In this document: positions 27,999-36,766 of the stretch, piece after piece
Layout of the letters: every line of letters starts with the position of its first letter
How positions within the stretch are numbered: the stretch's first letter is position 1
Assembly (NCBI RefSeq): GCF_030719295.1
Contig: NZ_CP120997.1
Span: 6,582,001-6,646,000, forward strand
Direction: 5' to 3'
Source of the DNA: Streptomyces sp. Mut1
Lineage (GTDB): Bacteria; Actinomycetota; Actinomycetes; Streptomycetales; Streptomycetaceae
Length of the DNA stretch: 64,000 nt
Translations under genes and position numbers: made by a program
The notes under the pieces: generated by a model
Told to the model about the DNA's origin: nothing
The model's database searches: none
The model's input: the letters and a program-made list of their open reading frames with translations, nothing else

Positions 27999-28066
27999 CC
28001 GTGTGTAGGCTCACCGGCAATCTTCCCCGGGGCGGTGCCCCCGGCTCTCCAGACGGAGCGAAAGAC

Positions 28067-29602
28067 ATGAGCAGAACCTCCCGAACCGCGACGGTGGCCG
28101 CCTGCGTCGCGGCCTCGCTCGCCCTCGCGGGATGCGCCGGCGACGGCGGCGGCGCCGAGGGCGCCGGAGCGTCCACGCTGAACATCGCGACGATGACGCT
28201 CCCCCAGAGCCTGGACCCCGCGGTCGCCACCGGCAGCGCCCTGCCGTACTTCCAGGCCGTGTACGACACCCTCATCAAGCGCGACCCCGACGGCACCTTC
28301 AGCCCGATGCTCGCCACGAAGTGGACGTACAACACGGACCGCACCAGGCTCGCGCTCACCCTGCGCGAGGGCGTCGAGTTCGCCGACGGCAGCGCCTTCG
28401 ACGGCGCGGCGGTCAAGGCCAACATGGAGCGCTTCCAGAAGGGTGGCGGGGCCTCCGCGAAGTGGCTGAACGACCTGGAGGCCGTCGACGTCACCGATGC
28501 CACTCACGTCACGCTCAAGCTCAAGCAGCCCAATCCGGCGATGGAGTTCTACCTGAGTGACGCGCCCGGTCTGATGGCCAACCCCAAGCGGTTCGCGCAG
28601 GGCGACAGCCTCAGGACGACCCCGGACGGCACCGGCCCGTACCGCCTGGACGCGTCCCGCACCACCGTCGGCACCAAGTGGGCCTACCGGCGCAACGCGG
28701 ACTACTGGGGCGGGGAACTCCCCTACAAGAACGTCAACATCAGCTTCTTCGACAACGAGACCGCGATCACCAACGGCCTCAGGACCGGGCAGGTGAACGC
28801 CGCCCTCCTCCAGACCGCCGACCAGCAGATCGCCATCGAGTCCGACCCGAAGGTCACCACGCAGAAACAGGAGATCGACTTCCAGGGCCTGCTGCTCTTC
28901 GACCGCGACGGCAAGCTGACGCCGGCACTGCGCGAGGCGAAGGTGCGCCAGGCGCTCAATTACGCCGTCGACCGCGACACGATGCTCGACAGCATCCGCC
29001 AGAGCCGCGGCCGGACGACCTCGCAGGTGTTCGGCCCCGAGACCCTGGGCTACGACAAGAAGCTCGACACCTACTACTCCCACGACCCGGCCAAGGCCAA
29101 GGCCCTGCTCAAGGAGGCCGGTTACGCCGACGGCTTCACCCTGAAGCTGCCGCGGATCACGGCGATCGTCAACGACGCGCTCGCCGCCTCCCTCCAGGCC
29201 GACTTCAAGGCCATCGGTGTGAAGCTCGTCTGGGACACCCTCGACGGCGCCTCGGCGGTCCAGAAGGTCTTCACGGACCGGGGCTACTCCGGAATGGTCA
29301 TGAACATGGGCCAGCCCACCTCCGACTGGGCAGCGGCCAACGACCTGGTCACCCCGGGCGCGTTCAACATGTTCGGCACCACCGACAAGGCGACGCGGAC
29401 GCTGCTGCCCCGCATCCAGACGGGCGCCGGCGCCGAGGCGAAGACAGCCGCGCGCGAGCTGAACGAACACCTCGTGAAGGAGGGCTGGTTCGTCCCCTTC
29501 TACCGGATGAGCTACCTGCACGTCTCGGACGGGACCGTGAAGATCTCCCCGCAGTCGGGCATGGCCGTCCCCTCGATCTACAACTACGCGCCGGCCAAGT
29601 AG
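28067..29602 (+). CDS. ABC transporter substrate-binding lipoprotein (family 5)
   Basis: 511 aa. Lipobox LALAGC near residue 24, then the solute-binding family 5 (DppA/OppA/NikA) fold: PQSLDPAVATGSALPYFQAVYDTL, the conserved GTGPY and VRQALNYAVDRD. Binds peptides, nickel complexes or glycosides outside the membrane; substrate unknown. First gene of a five-component importer encoded by four genes, 28067-33203. Confidence 0.92.
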   Translation: MSRTSRTATVAACVAASLALAGCAGDGGGAEGAGASTLNIATMTLPQSLDPAVATGSALPYFQAVYDTLIKRDPDGTFSPMLATKWTYNTDRTRLALTLREGVEFADGSAFDGAAVKANMERFQKGGGASAKWLNDLEAVDVTDATHVTLKLKQPNPAMEFYLSDAPGLMANPKRFAQGDSLRTTPDGTGPYRLDASRTTVGTKWAYRRNADYWGGELPYKNVNISFFDNETAITNGLRTGQVNAALLQTADQQIAIESDPKVTTQKQEIDFQGLLLFDRDGKLTPALREAKVRQALNYAVDRDTMLDSIRQSRGRTTSQVFGPETLGYDKKLDTYYSHDPAKAKALLKEAGYADGFTLKLPRITAIVNDALAASLQADFKAIGVKLVWDTLDGASAVQKVFTDRGYSGMVMNMGQPTSDWAAANDLVTPGAFNMFGTTDKATRTLLPRIQTGAGAEAKTAARELNEHLVKEGWFVPFYRMSYLHVSDGTVKISPQSGMAVPSIYNYAPAK

Positions 29603-29629
29603 CGCCCGAGCCGACGGATACCGAGTGTC

Positions 29630-30571
29630 ATGCTGAACTTCATCGCCCGCAGGATCGCCTCGGGAGCCGTGCTCCTGGTCGTGATCTCCTTCCTCACCTA
29701 TCTGCTGCTGTCGGTCCCGCACATCGACGTGGGCCGCCAACTGCTCGGGGAGAGCGCCACCCAGAGCGCCGTCGACGCCAAGAACGCCTCGCTCGGCCTC
29801 GACCAGCCGGTGCTCCAGCAGTACGCCACCTGGCTGTCCCACGCGGTCCGGGGCGACCTCGGCAGCTCCTGGTTCACGAGTGAGGACGTGGGCCGGGCCG
29901 TCGGCAACCGCCTCCCGGTCACGGCGAGCCTGATGCTCGGCGTCACCGCCGTCACCACGGTCCTCGCCTTCCTGCTCGGGGTGTGGGCCGGGGTGCGGCG
30001 CGGCGCGGCCGACCGCTTCGTCCAGGTCCTCGGCGTGGTCGGATACGCCCTGCCGGGGTTCCTGCTGACCCTGGTGCTGGTCCTGGTCTTCGCGGTACGG
30101 CTGCGCTGGTTCCCGGCCATCGGCTACACCGGCTTCACCGACTCGCCCAGCGGCTGGCTCTCCACCATCACCCTGCCGGTCGTCTCCCTGTCGGTGGTGT
30201 CCGTCGCGGGCGTCTCCCAGCAGGTGCGGGGAGCCGTCATCGACGCCCTGCGGCAGGACTACGTACGCACGTTGCGCGCCCGCGGACTGCCCGCGTCCCG
30301 GATCGTGTTCAAGCACGTCCTGCGCAACGCCTCGGCGCCCGCGCTCTCCGTGCTCGGCATGCAGTTCGTCGGCCTGCTCGGCGGGGCCGTACTCGTGGAG
30401 CAGATCTTCGGCCTCCCCGGCATCGGCTCCATGACCGTCACCTACGCCACCCGCGGCGACATCCCCGTGATCATGGCGCTCGTCATGCTCACCGTGGTCG
30501 GTGTCGTCCTGATCAACCTCCTGGTCGACGTCCTGATCGGCTGGCTCAACCCCAAGGCGAGGGCCGCATGA
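29630..30571 (+). CDS. ABC transporter permease (DppB type)
   Basis: 313 aa, six membrane helices. The conserved cytoplasmic EAA-like loop contains ALRQDYVRTLRARGLP, which docks on the ATPases. 27 bases after the binding protein, and overlaps the next gene by 4 bp (30568-30571). Confidence 0.93.
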   Translation: MLNFIARRIASGAVLLVVISFLTYLLLSVPHIDVGRQLLGESATQSAVDAKNASLGLDQPVLQQYATWLSHAVRGDLGSSWFTSEDVGRAVGNRLPVTASLMLGVTAVTTVLAFLLGVWAGVRRGAADRFVQVLGVVGYALPGFLLTLVLVLVFAVRLRWFPAIGYTGFTDSPSGWLSTITLPVVSLSVVSVAGVSQQVRGAVIDALRQDYVRTLRARGLPASRIVFKHVLRNASAPALSVLGMQFVGLLGGAVLVEQIFGLPGIGSMTVTYATRGDIPVIMALVMLTVVGVVLINLLVDVLIGWLNPKARAA

Positions 30572-32334
30572 GCGACAACAACCGGGCCGCGACCCTGCGC
30601 CGGGTCCTGCGCAACCCCCTCGGCGGACTGTCCGCCGCCCTGCTCCTCGTCCTCGTCCTGGCCGTCCTCCTGGCACCCCTGATCGCCCCGCAGGACCCGG
30701 ACGCCTCGTCGCTCGCCGAGGCGTTCGCGGAGACGAGCGGGGCGCACCCCCTCGGCATGGACTCGGCGGGCCGCGACATCCTCTCCCGGGTGCTGTACGG
30801 CGGGCGCAACACCCTCGGCGGCGCCCTGCTCGCCCTCGCCGTCGCCCTGGTGCTCGGCGTCCCTTCCGGACTCTTCGCCGGCTACCGCGGCGGCCGGTTC
30901 GACGCGGTCGCCAACTGGAGCGTCAACCTCGTCATGGCGCTGCCCGCCATGGTCGTCCTGCTCGCGTCCCGGGCCATCCTCGGCCCCGACGTCCGGGTCC
31001 TGATGATCGTGCTCGGCGTCCTGGTGGCCCCCAGCTTCTTCCGCCTGGTGCGCGGCATCGTCGCCAACGTCCGGGGCGAGCTGTACGTGGACGCCGCGAA
31101 GGTCTCCGGCCTCTCCGACACCCGCATCGTCGCCCGGCACGTCCTGACCGTGGTGCGCGGGCCCATCATCATCCAGGTCGCCCTCGTCGCGGGCGTCGCC
31201 ATCGCCCTCCAGGCCGGCCTCGAATTCCTCGGCGTCGGCAGCGGATCGACGGCCACCTGGGGCGCCATGCTCAACGAGGCGTTCCAGAACATCCAGCGCG
31301 CGCCCATGCTCATCCTCTGGCCCGGCCTCGCCCTCGGACTCACCAACTGCGCGCTCGTCCTGCTGGCCGGAGCCGTACGGGACGCCCTGGAGGAACCGAC
31401 GCCCCGGCCCGCCCGCCGCAGGCGCACCGAACCCGCCGCGGCCACGGCACCCGACTCCGATCCGGCGGAACCGGCCGCCGAGCCCGCCGCGCCGCGCGCC
31501 GCGCTGCTGTCCGTGCGCGGCCTCACCGTCGCCTACGCCCGGCCCGACGGCACCGCCAAGGAGGTCGTGCACGGCGTCGACCTGGACGTGCGGCCCGGTG
31601 AAATCGTGGGCCTCGTCGGGGAGTCCGGGTCAGGCAAGACACAGACCGCCTTCTCGGTCCTCGGTCTGCTGCCCGAGGGAGGCAGGGTCACGCACGGCAG
31701 CATCACGGTCGACGGCCGGGAGACCGTGGGCATGCGGGAACGCGACCACCGCGCGCTGCGCGGCCGCACCCTCGCGTACGTACCGCAGGAACCCATGAGC
31801 AATCTCGACCCCGCCTTCACCATCGGCAGCCAGCTCATGGAGCCCATCCGCCACCACCTCGGACTCGGCCGCAAGGAGGCCGCCGAGCACGCCCGCGAAC
31901 TCCTGCGCCAGGTCGAGATCCCCGAACCGGAACGCACCCTGCGCCTCTACCCGCACGAGATCTCCGGCGGCATGGCCCAGCGCGTCCTGATCGCCGGCGC
32001 GATGTCCTGCGACCCCGCCCTCCTCATCGCGGACGAGCCGACCACCGCACTCGACGTACGGGTCCAGGCCGAGGTGCTGGGCCTGCTGCGCGGGCTCCGC
32101 GACGAACGCGGCCTCGGCGTCCTCCTGGTCACCCACAACCTCGGGGTCGTCGCCGACGTCTGCGACCGGGTGGCCGTGATGAACGCCGGCCGCATCGTGG
32201 AGAGCGGCACCACCGAGCAGATCCTCGGCGCACCGCGGGACCCCTACACCCGCGCCCTGCTCGCCGCCGTACTCGACGACGCCCCGGCCCGCGCCCCCTG
32301 GAAGCCACGAGAAGCAAGGACCGTCACCGCATGA
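30568..32334 (+). CDS. Fused ABC permease-ATPase (DppC-DppD type)
   Basis: 588 aa in one frame. Residues 1-275 are a DppC-type permease (MDSAGRDILSRVLYGGR, ELYVDAAKVSGLS). A 35-residue linker rich in Pro, Ala and Glu follows, and residues about 310-588 are a DppD-type ATPase (Walker A GESGSGKT, signature ISGGMAQRV, Walker B LLIADEPTTALD). Two proteins that are usually separate are joined here, fixing one permease half to one ATPase. ATG overlaps the DppB-like stop, and the stop overlaps the next ATPase start. Confidence 0.92.
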   Translation: MSDNNRAATLRRVLRNPLGGLSAALLLVLVLAVLLAPLIAPQDPDASSLAEAFAETSGAHPLGMDSAGRDILSRVLYGGRNTLGGALLALAVALVLGVPSGLFAGYRGGRFDAVANWSVNLVMALPAMVVLLASRAILGPDVRVLMIVLGVLVAPSFFRLVRGIVANVRGELYVDAAKVSGLSDTRIVARHVLTVVRGPIIIQVALVAGVAIALQAGLEFLGVGSGSTATWGAMLNEAFQNIQRAPMLILWPGLALGLTNCALVLLAGAVRDALEEPTPRPARRRRTEPAAATAPDSDPAEPAAEPAAPRAALLSVRGLTVAYARPDGTAKEVVHGVDLDVRPGEIVGLVGESGSGKTQTAFSVLGLLPEGGRVTHGSITVDGRETVGMRERDHRALRGRTLAYVPQEPMSNLDPAFTIGSQLMEPIRHHLGLGRKEAAEHARELLRQVEIPEPERTLRLYPHEISGGMAQRVLIAGAMSCDPALLIADEPTTALDVRVQAEVLGLLRGLRDERGLGVLLVTHNLGVVADVCDRVAVMNAGRIVESGTTEQILGAPRDPYTRALLAAVLDDAPARAPWKPREARTVTA

Positions 32335-33203
32335 ACACCCCCGACGGCGCGGCCGCGCCGGACGCCCTCGCTCCCGACGCCCTGCTCACCGTGCGCGACC
32401 TGCGGGTCTCCTTCCCCGGCAAGGGGTGGCGGGCCCCGGAGACCGAGGTACTCAAGGGCGTCGGCCTCCACGTCGGGGCCGGCGAGACCCTCGGCCTGGT
32501 CGGCGAGTCCGGCTCGGGCAAGTCCACCATCGGCCGGGCGGTCCTCGGGCTCGTACCGGTGCGTTCGGGCTCGGTCACCTTCGACGGCGAACGCATCGAG
32601 CACGCCGACGCCCGGCGCCGCCGTGCGCTCAGCCGCGACCTCCAGGTCATCTTCCAGGACCCCTACACCTCCCTGAACCCCGCCCGCACCATCGGCGACA
32701 CGCTCGCCGAGCCGCTCATCGGCCAGGGCACCGCGGCCCGGGAGGCCCGGGGGAGGGTCGCCGGGCTGCTGGAGCGGGTCCACCTGCCGGCCGACGCGGC
32801 GGGGCGCCTGCCCCGGGAGTTCTCCGGCGGCCAGCGCCAGCGCGTCGCTATCGCCCGCGCGCTGGCCCTGCGCCCCCGCCTCGTCATCTGCGACGAGCCG
32901 GTGTCCGCGCTCGACCTGACCACCCAGCGCACCGTGCTGGACCTCCTCCTGGAGATCCAGGAGGAGACGGGCGTCTCGTATCTCTTCGTCTCGCACGACC
33001 TGGCCGTCGTCCGCTTCATGAGCCACCGCGTGTCGGTGATCCACCGGGGCGGGATCGTCGAGACGGGCGACGCCGCGACCGTCACCTCGCAGCCGCGTCA
33101 CGACTACACGCGCACCCTGCTGCTCGCCTCCCCGGTGGCGGACGTGGCCGAGCAGCGCAGGCGGCGCGAGGCGTCGGCGGCGGGCGGGGTGTCCCGGGAC
33201 TGA
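32331..33203 (+). CDS. ABC transporter ATP-binding protein (DppF type)
   Basis: 290 aa. Walker A GESGSGKST, Q-loop VIFQDPYTSLNP, signature FSGGQRQRV, Walker B LVICDEPVSALD, switch histidine in FVSHDLAVV. Pairs with the ATPase half of the fused protein. Last gene of the operon; a hairpin terminator starts 14 bases after the stop. Confidence 0.93.
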   Translation: MNTPDGAAAPDALAPDALLTVRDLRVSFPGKGWRAPETEVLKGVGLHVGAGETLGLVGESGSGKSTIGRAVLGLVPVRSGSVTFDGERIEHADARRRRALSRDLQVIFQDPYTSLNPARTIGDTLAEPLIGQGTAAREARGRVAGLLERVHLPADAAGRLPREFSGGQRQRVAIARALALRPRLVICDEPVSALDLTTQRTVLDLLLEIQEETGVSYLFVSHDLAVVRFMSHRVSVIHRGGIVETGDAATVTSQPRHDYTRTLLLASPVADVAEQRRRREASAAGGVSRD

Positions 33204-33216
33204 CGGGCCGCGTACG

Positions 33217-33256
33217 CGGGAAGCAACGGGGTGCCCCACGGGCGCCCCGTTTCCCG
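33217..33256 (+). terminator. Hairpin terminator of the peptide-type ABC operon
   Basis: The inner stem 33226-33236 pairs with 33240-33250 (one G-T pair, 3-base loop). An outer stem CGGGAA/TTCCCG (33217-33222 with 33251-33256) extends it after a 3-base bulge. Confidence 0.75.
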
Positions 33257-33407
33257 TGTGAGGCCTTCGGGCGGGTCCGCTATCGGCTACTCAGGGTACT
33301 TATCAGATTTTTCAGAGTGTTACGCGGCCTTTACCCCGTACCTCATGGCATCTCTTAGGCGATCGGTTGATCAGTACGACAATCATCCCGGCTCGAAGGA
33401 GTTCAGC

Positions 33408-34070
33408 ATGCGTATTTCCGCTACCGTCCGGTCCCGCAGCGTCCGCGCGGGCGCCGTCACGGCGGCCGCGGTCGCCGCCGCCGCGGCCACCCTGGCCGGA
33501 GCATCCGCCGCCTACGCCGCACCCGGCGACAGCGGGGACATCGACATCCGCTCGGTCGGCTGGGCGGCGCGCGGCGGCAACGGCGCCGAGGTCTGCAAGT
33601 TCGTCCTCTCGGCGAGCAACTTCGGTGACATGCCGGCCGTTCCGTGGACCATCACGGCTCAGCCCCCGACCGTGCCCCCGGGGGACACCCTGGCGAGCAC
33701 GCTGCCCCTCGTGAACGGCTCGGCGCGCAGCCAGGAGTACCTGCTCCCCGAGGGCACGTACCAGCTGGTGTGGGTCGTCCCGGCGGGCCCGAAGAACAAG
33801 GCCTTCCAGGTGGACTGCTCCAAGCCGGCCGGCAACAACGACCGTGCCGACAACGGCGGCCGGGGCTCGGCGGGTGCCGAGACGAGCTACGAGCGGCCGT
33901 CCGGCGGCGTGCCGGCCGGTGGCGGCGGCGTCCCGGACATGGAGAGCCTGAGCTCCGAGAGCGACTCGAACGTCGGCACCACCGCCGCGCTGGCGGCCGG
34001 CGCGGTCGGAGCCGCCGGGCTGGTCATGGTCCGCCGAGCCGCACGCCGCCGTGCCCGCAACGAGGCATAA
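33408..34070 (+). CDS. Secreted, C-terminally membrane-anchored surface protein
   Basis: 220 aa. A signal peptide (about residues 12-42, cut near AYAA) precedes a compact domain of about 100 residues with two cysteines (VCKFV and VDCSKP), then a low-complexity Gly/Ser/Asn linker, a C-terminal membrane helix (about 193-212) and a basic tail RRAARRRARNEA. This is the layout of a sortase substrate, but no LPXTG or LAXTG is present; SNVGT directly before the helix is the nearest candidate. The overlap with the sortase gene supports the pairing. GAAGGAG precedes the ATG. Confidence 0.75.
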   Translation: MRISATVRSRSVRAGAVTAAAVAAAAATLAGASAAYAAPGDSGDIDIRSVGWAARGGNGAEVCKFVLSASNFGDMPAVPWTITAQPPTVPPGDTLASTLPLVNGSARSQEYLLPEGTYQLVWVVPAGPKNKAFQVDCSKPAGNNDRADNGGRGSAGAETSYERPSGGVPAGGGGVPDMESLSSESDSNVGTTAALAAGAVGAAGLVMVRRAARRRARNEA

Positions 34071-34731
34071 CCCGCGCCGAAGACGCCGACGGGGCCCGAG
34101 CCGGGCGTGCCGTCTGACGATGACGCTGTGCGTGACCTCCTCGCTGGTGACCGGCATCGTCTGGGCGAGTTCCGGCTCGTCCGACGATCCGGCCGCCGCC
34201 GCCCACGGCAATGACGCCGCGGGCGGCGGGGACCGGCCGGCCGAGGAGGCGCACGCACCGCTGTCCCCCTCGCGGCCGGTGAAGGTCGCGGTGCCCGCCA
34301 TCTTCATCGAGGCACCGGTCACCGGTCTCGGGCTCGACGGGAAGGGGCACCTCGGCGCCCCGCCGATGAGCAGGCCGAGGGAAGTGGGCTGGTACCGCGA
34401 CGGGCCGTCGCCGGGTGAGGCGGGGACCTCCCTGATCGTCGGTCACCGCGACACGGAGACCGGACCGGCCATCTTCCTCAACCTGAACGCGCTGCACCGC
34501 GGTGACACGGTGACGGTCACCCGGGCCGACCGGCGGACCGCCGTCTTCACGGTCGACGCGGTGGAGACGTACACGAAGGACAAGTTCCCCGACGACAAGG
34601 TGTACGGGAGCACCGGCCGTCCGGAACTGCGGCTGATGACCTGCGGCGGGCGCTTCAACAAGAAGGACGGCTACTCGGCCAACGTCGTCGTCTTCGCCCA
34701 CCTGACGTCACTGAAGAAACAGAAGGTCTGA
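34051..34731 (+). CDS. Class F sortase
   Basis: 226 aa. A basic N-terminus (RRRRRRGPSR) and membrane segment (about residues 22-40) are followed by the sortase barrel, with H132 in VGHRD, C198 in LMTCGG and R201 close behind. The GTG at 34051 was chosen because it supplies the positive signal-anchor start; it overlaps the preceding gene by 20 bases. An ATG at 34120 would remove the basic residues. Transpeptidase outside the membrane, probably for the neighbouring protein. Confidence 0.86.
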   Translation: MPATRHNPRRRRRRGPSRACRLTMTLCVTSSLVTGIVWASSGSSDDPAAAAHGNDAAGGGDRPAEEAHAPLSPSRPVKVAVPAIFIEAPVTGLGLDGKGHLGAPPMSRPREVGWYRDGPSPGEAGTSLIVGHRDTETGPAIFLNLNALHRGDTVTVTRADRRTAVFTVDAVETYTKDKFPDDKVYGSTGRPELRLMTCGGRFNKKDGYSANVVVFAHLTSLKKQKV

Positions 34732-34767
34732 CGGCAGCCGTCCCGGTGGCCCGAAGCGGTAGGGAAC

Positions 34768-34797
34768 GGCCGGTGCCTCGGGGGCGAGGCGCCGGCC
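34768..34797. terminator. Bidirectional hairpin terminator
   Basis: A 12-bp stem (34768-34779 with 34786-34797, one G-T pair) and 6-base loop between the convergent sortase and monooxygenase genes. Confidence 0.72.
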
Positions 34798-34823
34798 TTC
34801 CGCCGTGCCGGGGCACAGTGCCC

Positions 34824-35969
34824 TCAGTGCCCGGGTCCTTCCGGCCCGCCGGAGCCGTGCTCCTCGGCGGACAGCAGGTCCTCGGCACGGCCGTCGAGCA
34901 TCCGGGCCGTCTCCGCCGAGCGGGGCAGCATGGTCTTCTCGTACGCGCGCACCGCGTCGTCGACGCGGGCGGAGTTCGCGAGGGACAGGGCGAGGTCGCA
35001 GGCGTCGAGCATGGCGAGGTTGACCCCGACGCCGAGCGGCGGCATGAGGTGGGCGGCATCCCCGAGCAGGGTGACCGTCGGGTTGTGCGCCCAGGTGTGC
35101 GGGACGGGCAGGGCGAGGATCGGGCGGTGTACGTAGGGTCCGTCGTTGTCCGTGATCATCCGGCGCAGGCCGGGCGCCCAGTGGGCGTAGCGCTCCAGGA
35201 GGAGGGCGCGGAGGGAGCCGGTGTCGGCGGCGTCGAGGCCGTGGGTGGTGATCCAGTCCGCGGGGACGCGCTGGATGAGATACGTGCGGATGCGGTCGCC
35301 GCCGTTGCGCTGGGCGAACATGGCGCGTTCGCCGTCGGCGGCGTGGGCGCTGCCCCGGCCGACCAGTTCGGCGAGTTCGCGGTGGCGGTCGTCCACACCG
35401 GAGAACCACGCTTCCAGGAAGCTCACCCCGGTGTACGCGGGAACGGCGGGCGACACGGCGGGCCGCACCCGGGAGAACGCGCCGTCGGCGCCGATGACCA
35501 GGTCCGTTTCGACGGTGGTCCCGTCCGTGAAGTGCAGCTGTCGCGGGCCGTCGTCCGGTCCGCCGACGTGTTCGAGGGCGTGGCCCCAGCGGACGGTGCC
35601 CGGCTCCAGGGAGTCGAGCAGCAGATCGCGCAGGACGCCCCGGTCGATCTCGGGCTTGAACAGCTCGTCGGGTTCCGGCACGTGATGGCTGGTGAGCGTG
35701 GCGTCCGCGGTGTACTGGCGCATCTCCTGGCCCTCCGGGCGGGCCAGCCGGAAGAAGGCGTCGAGCAGACCTGCCTCGCGCAGGGCGATCTGGCCGTTGT
35801 CCGCGTGCAGGTCCAGGGTGCCGCCCTGGTCGCGGGAGCGCGGGCCGTCGTCGCGGTCGTGGACGGTCACGGCGATGCCGTGCCGCTGGAGGATGCGCGC
35901 GCAGGTCAGCCCGCCGGGGCCGGCCCCGATGACGCTGATCCGGGCGTGGGAGGGGGTGGGGGAGGACAT
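34824..35969 (-). CDS. FAD-dependent monooxygenase (TetX/PHBH-like)
   Basis: 381 aa. FAD-binding GxGxxG in VIGAGPGGLTCARIL near the N-terminus, the middle DG motif in VIGADGAFSRVRP, and GDAAHLMPPLGVGVN near residue 300. The RDQGGTLDLH segment resembles TetX-type flavoprotein hydroxylases, which inactivate tetracyclines. Its actual substrate is unknown. The ATG at 35969 (AAGGGA upstream) was chosen because the Rossmann motif begins about 10 residues later. Divergent from a TetR gene. Confidence 0.9.
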   Translation of the reverse strand: MSSPTPSHARISVIGAGPGGLTCARILQRHGIAVTVHDRDDGPRSRDQGGTLDLHADNGQIALREAGLLDAFFRLARPEGQEMRQYTADATLTSHHVPEPDELFKPEIDRGVLRDLLLDSLEPGTVRWGHALEHVGGPDDGPRQLHFTDGTTVETDLVIGADGAFSRVRPAVSPAVPAYTGVSFLEAWFSGVDDRHRELAELVGRGSAHAADGERAMFAQRNGGDRIRTYLIQRVPADWITTHGLDAADTGSLRALLLERYAHWAPGLRRMITDNDGPYVHRPILALPVPHTWAHNPTVTLLGDAAHLMPPLGVGVNLAMLDACDLALSLANSARVDDAVRAYEKTMLPRSAETARMLDGRAEDLLSAEEHGSGGPEGPGH

Positions 35970-36030
35970 GGGTGTTCCCTTCGTGGCAGGTGGGTGTGCG
36001 AAGAGCGGGGTGGACCCCGCCTGCCTGAAA

Positions 36031-36077
36031 AGTAGAACACGAACAAAAGTAGAATCCAACAACTTAGATGTGGATTC
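36031..36077. promoter_or_regulatory. Promoter of the monooxygenase and TetR inverted repeat
   Basis: On the minus strand TTGGAT (36059-36054) and TCTACT (36036-36031) are 17 bp apart. GAATCCA (36052-36058) and TGGATTC (36071-36077) form an inverted repeat that covers this -35 and lies just upstream of the TetR -10 (TAGACT, 36088-36093). AAAAGTAGAA is also directly repeated at 36028 and 36046. One regulator could silence both genes here. Confidence 0.58.
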
Positions 36078-36100
36078 CACTGTCGGGTAGACTCGTGGAC

Positions 36101-36685
36101 ATGACCGAGACCCCCGTCGGACGCCGCGAGCGCAAGAAGGCGCAGACCCGGCAGTCGATCGCCGATGCCGCCCTGGAACTCTTCCTGGAGCGCGGCTACG
36201 ACCACGTGAGCATGCGCGACATCGCCGACGCGGCCGACGTCTCGACCGCCACGATCTTCAAGCACTTCCCCGGCAAGGAGGCGCTCGTCTTCGACCAGGA
36301 GGAGGGCGTGGACGCGCGGCTGATCGCCGCCGTCCGGGACCGGGCCGCCGGCCTGGGCATCCTCGACGCCCTGCACCGGCACCTGATCGACAGCTGGCTG
36401 CCCCTCGCGGCCCACCCGCAGCGGCAGGAGTTCGACCGGCTGGTCCACTCCACGCCCGCGCTGCGCGCCTACGCCGAACGCATGTGGGCCCGCCACACCG
36501 ACACGCTGAGCACGGCCATCGCCGACGACCTCGGCGTGCCGCACGACGACCTGGCCTGCGTCTCGCTCGCCCGCTTCGTCCTGGAGATCCCGGTCCTCGC
36601 CCAGGGGCAGAAGGACCGCCGGGCCGCCGTCGACGGGGTCTTCGACATCCTCGCCCACGGCTGGCGACCGCCCGGCGGGGCGTAA
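36101..36685 (+). CDS. TetR-family regulator
   Basis: 194 aa. HTH at about residues 12-57 (RQSIADAALELFLERGYDH, MRDIADAADVSTATIFKHF). The ATG at 36101 has TAGACT 7 bases upstream and no ribosome site, so the gene is probably leaderless. It likely represses itself and the divergent flavin monooxygenase; the ligand is unknown. Confidence 0.9.
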   Translation: MTETPVGRRERKKAQTRQSIADAALELFLERGYDHVSMRDIADAADVSTATIFKHFPGKEALVFDQEEGVDARLIAAVRDRAAGLGILDALHRHLIDSWLPLAAHPQRQEFDRLVHSTPALRAYAERMWARHTDTLSTAIADDLGVPHDDLACVSLARFVLEIPVLAQGQKDRRAAVDGVFDILAHGWRPPGGA

Positions 36686-36707
36686 CTCCTCTCCGGCCCC
36701 GGACCTG

Positions 36708-36746
36708 CCTGGCGCCCCCGGCGGCGACACCGCCGGGGGCACCAGG
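36708..36746. terminator. Bidirectional hairpin terminator at the left edge of the NRPS cluster
   Basis: A 17-bp stem (36708-36724 with 36730-36746, one non-Watson-Crick pair) and 5-base loop between the convergent TetR and phosphopantetheinyl transferase genes. It marks the left boundary of the cluster transcripts. Confidence 0.8.
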
Positions 36747-36766
36747 TGTTCGGCCTCCCCGGCCGG

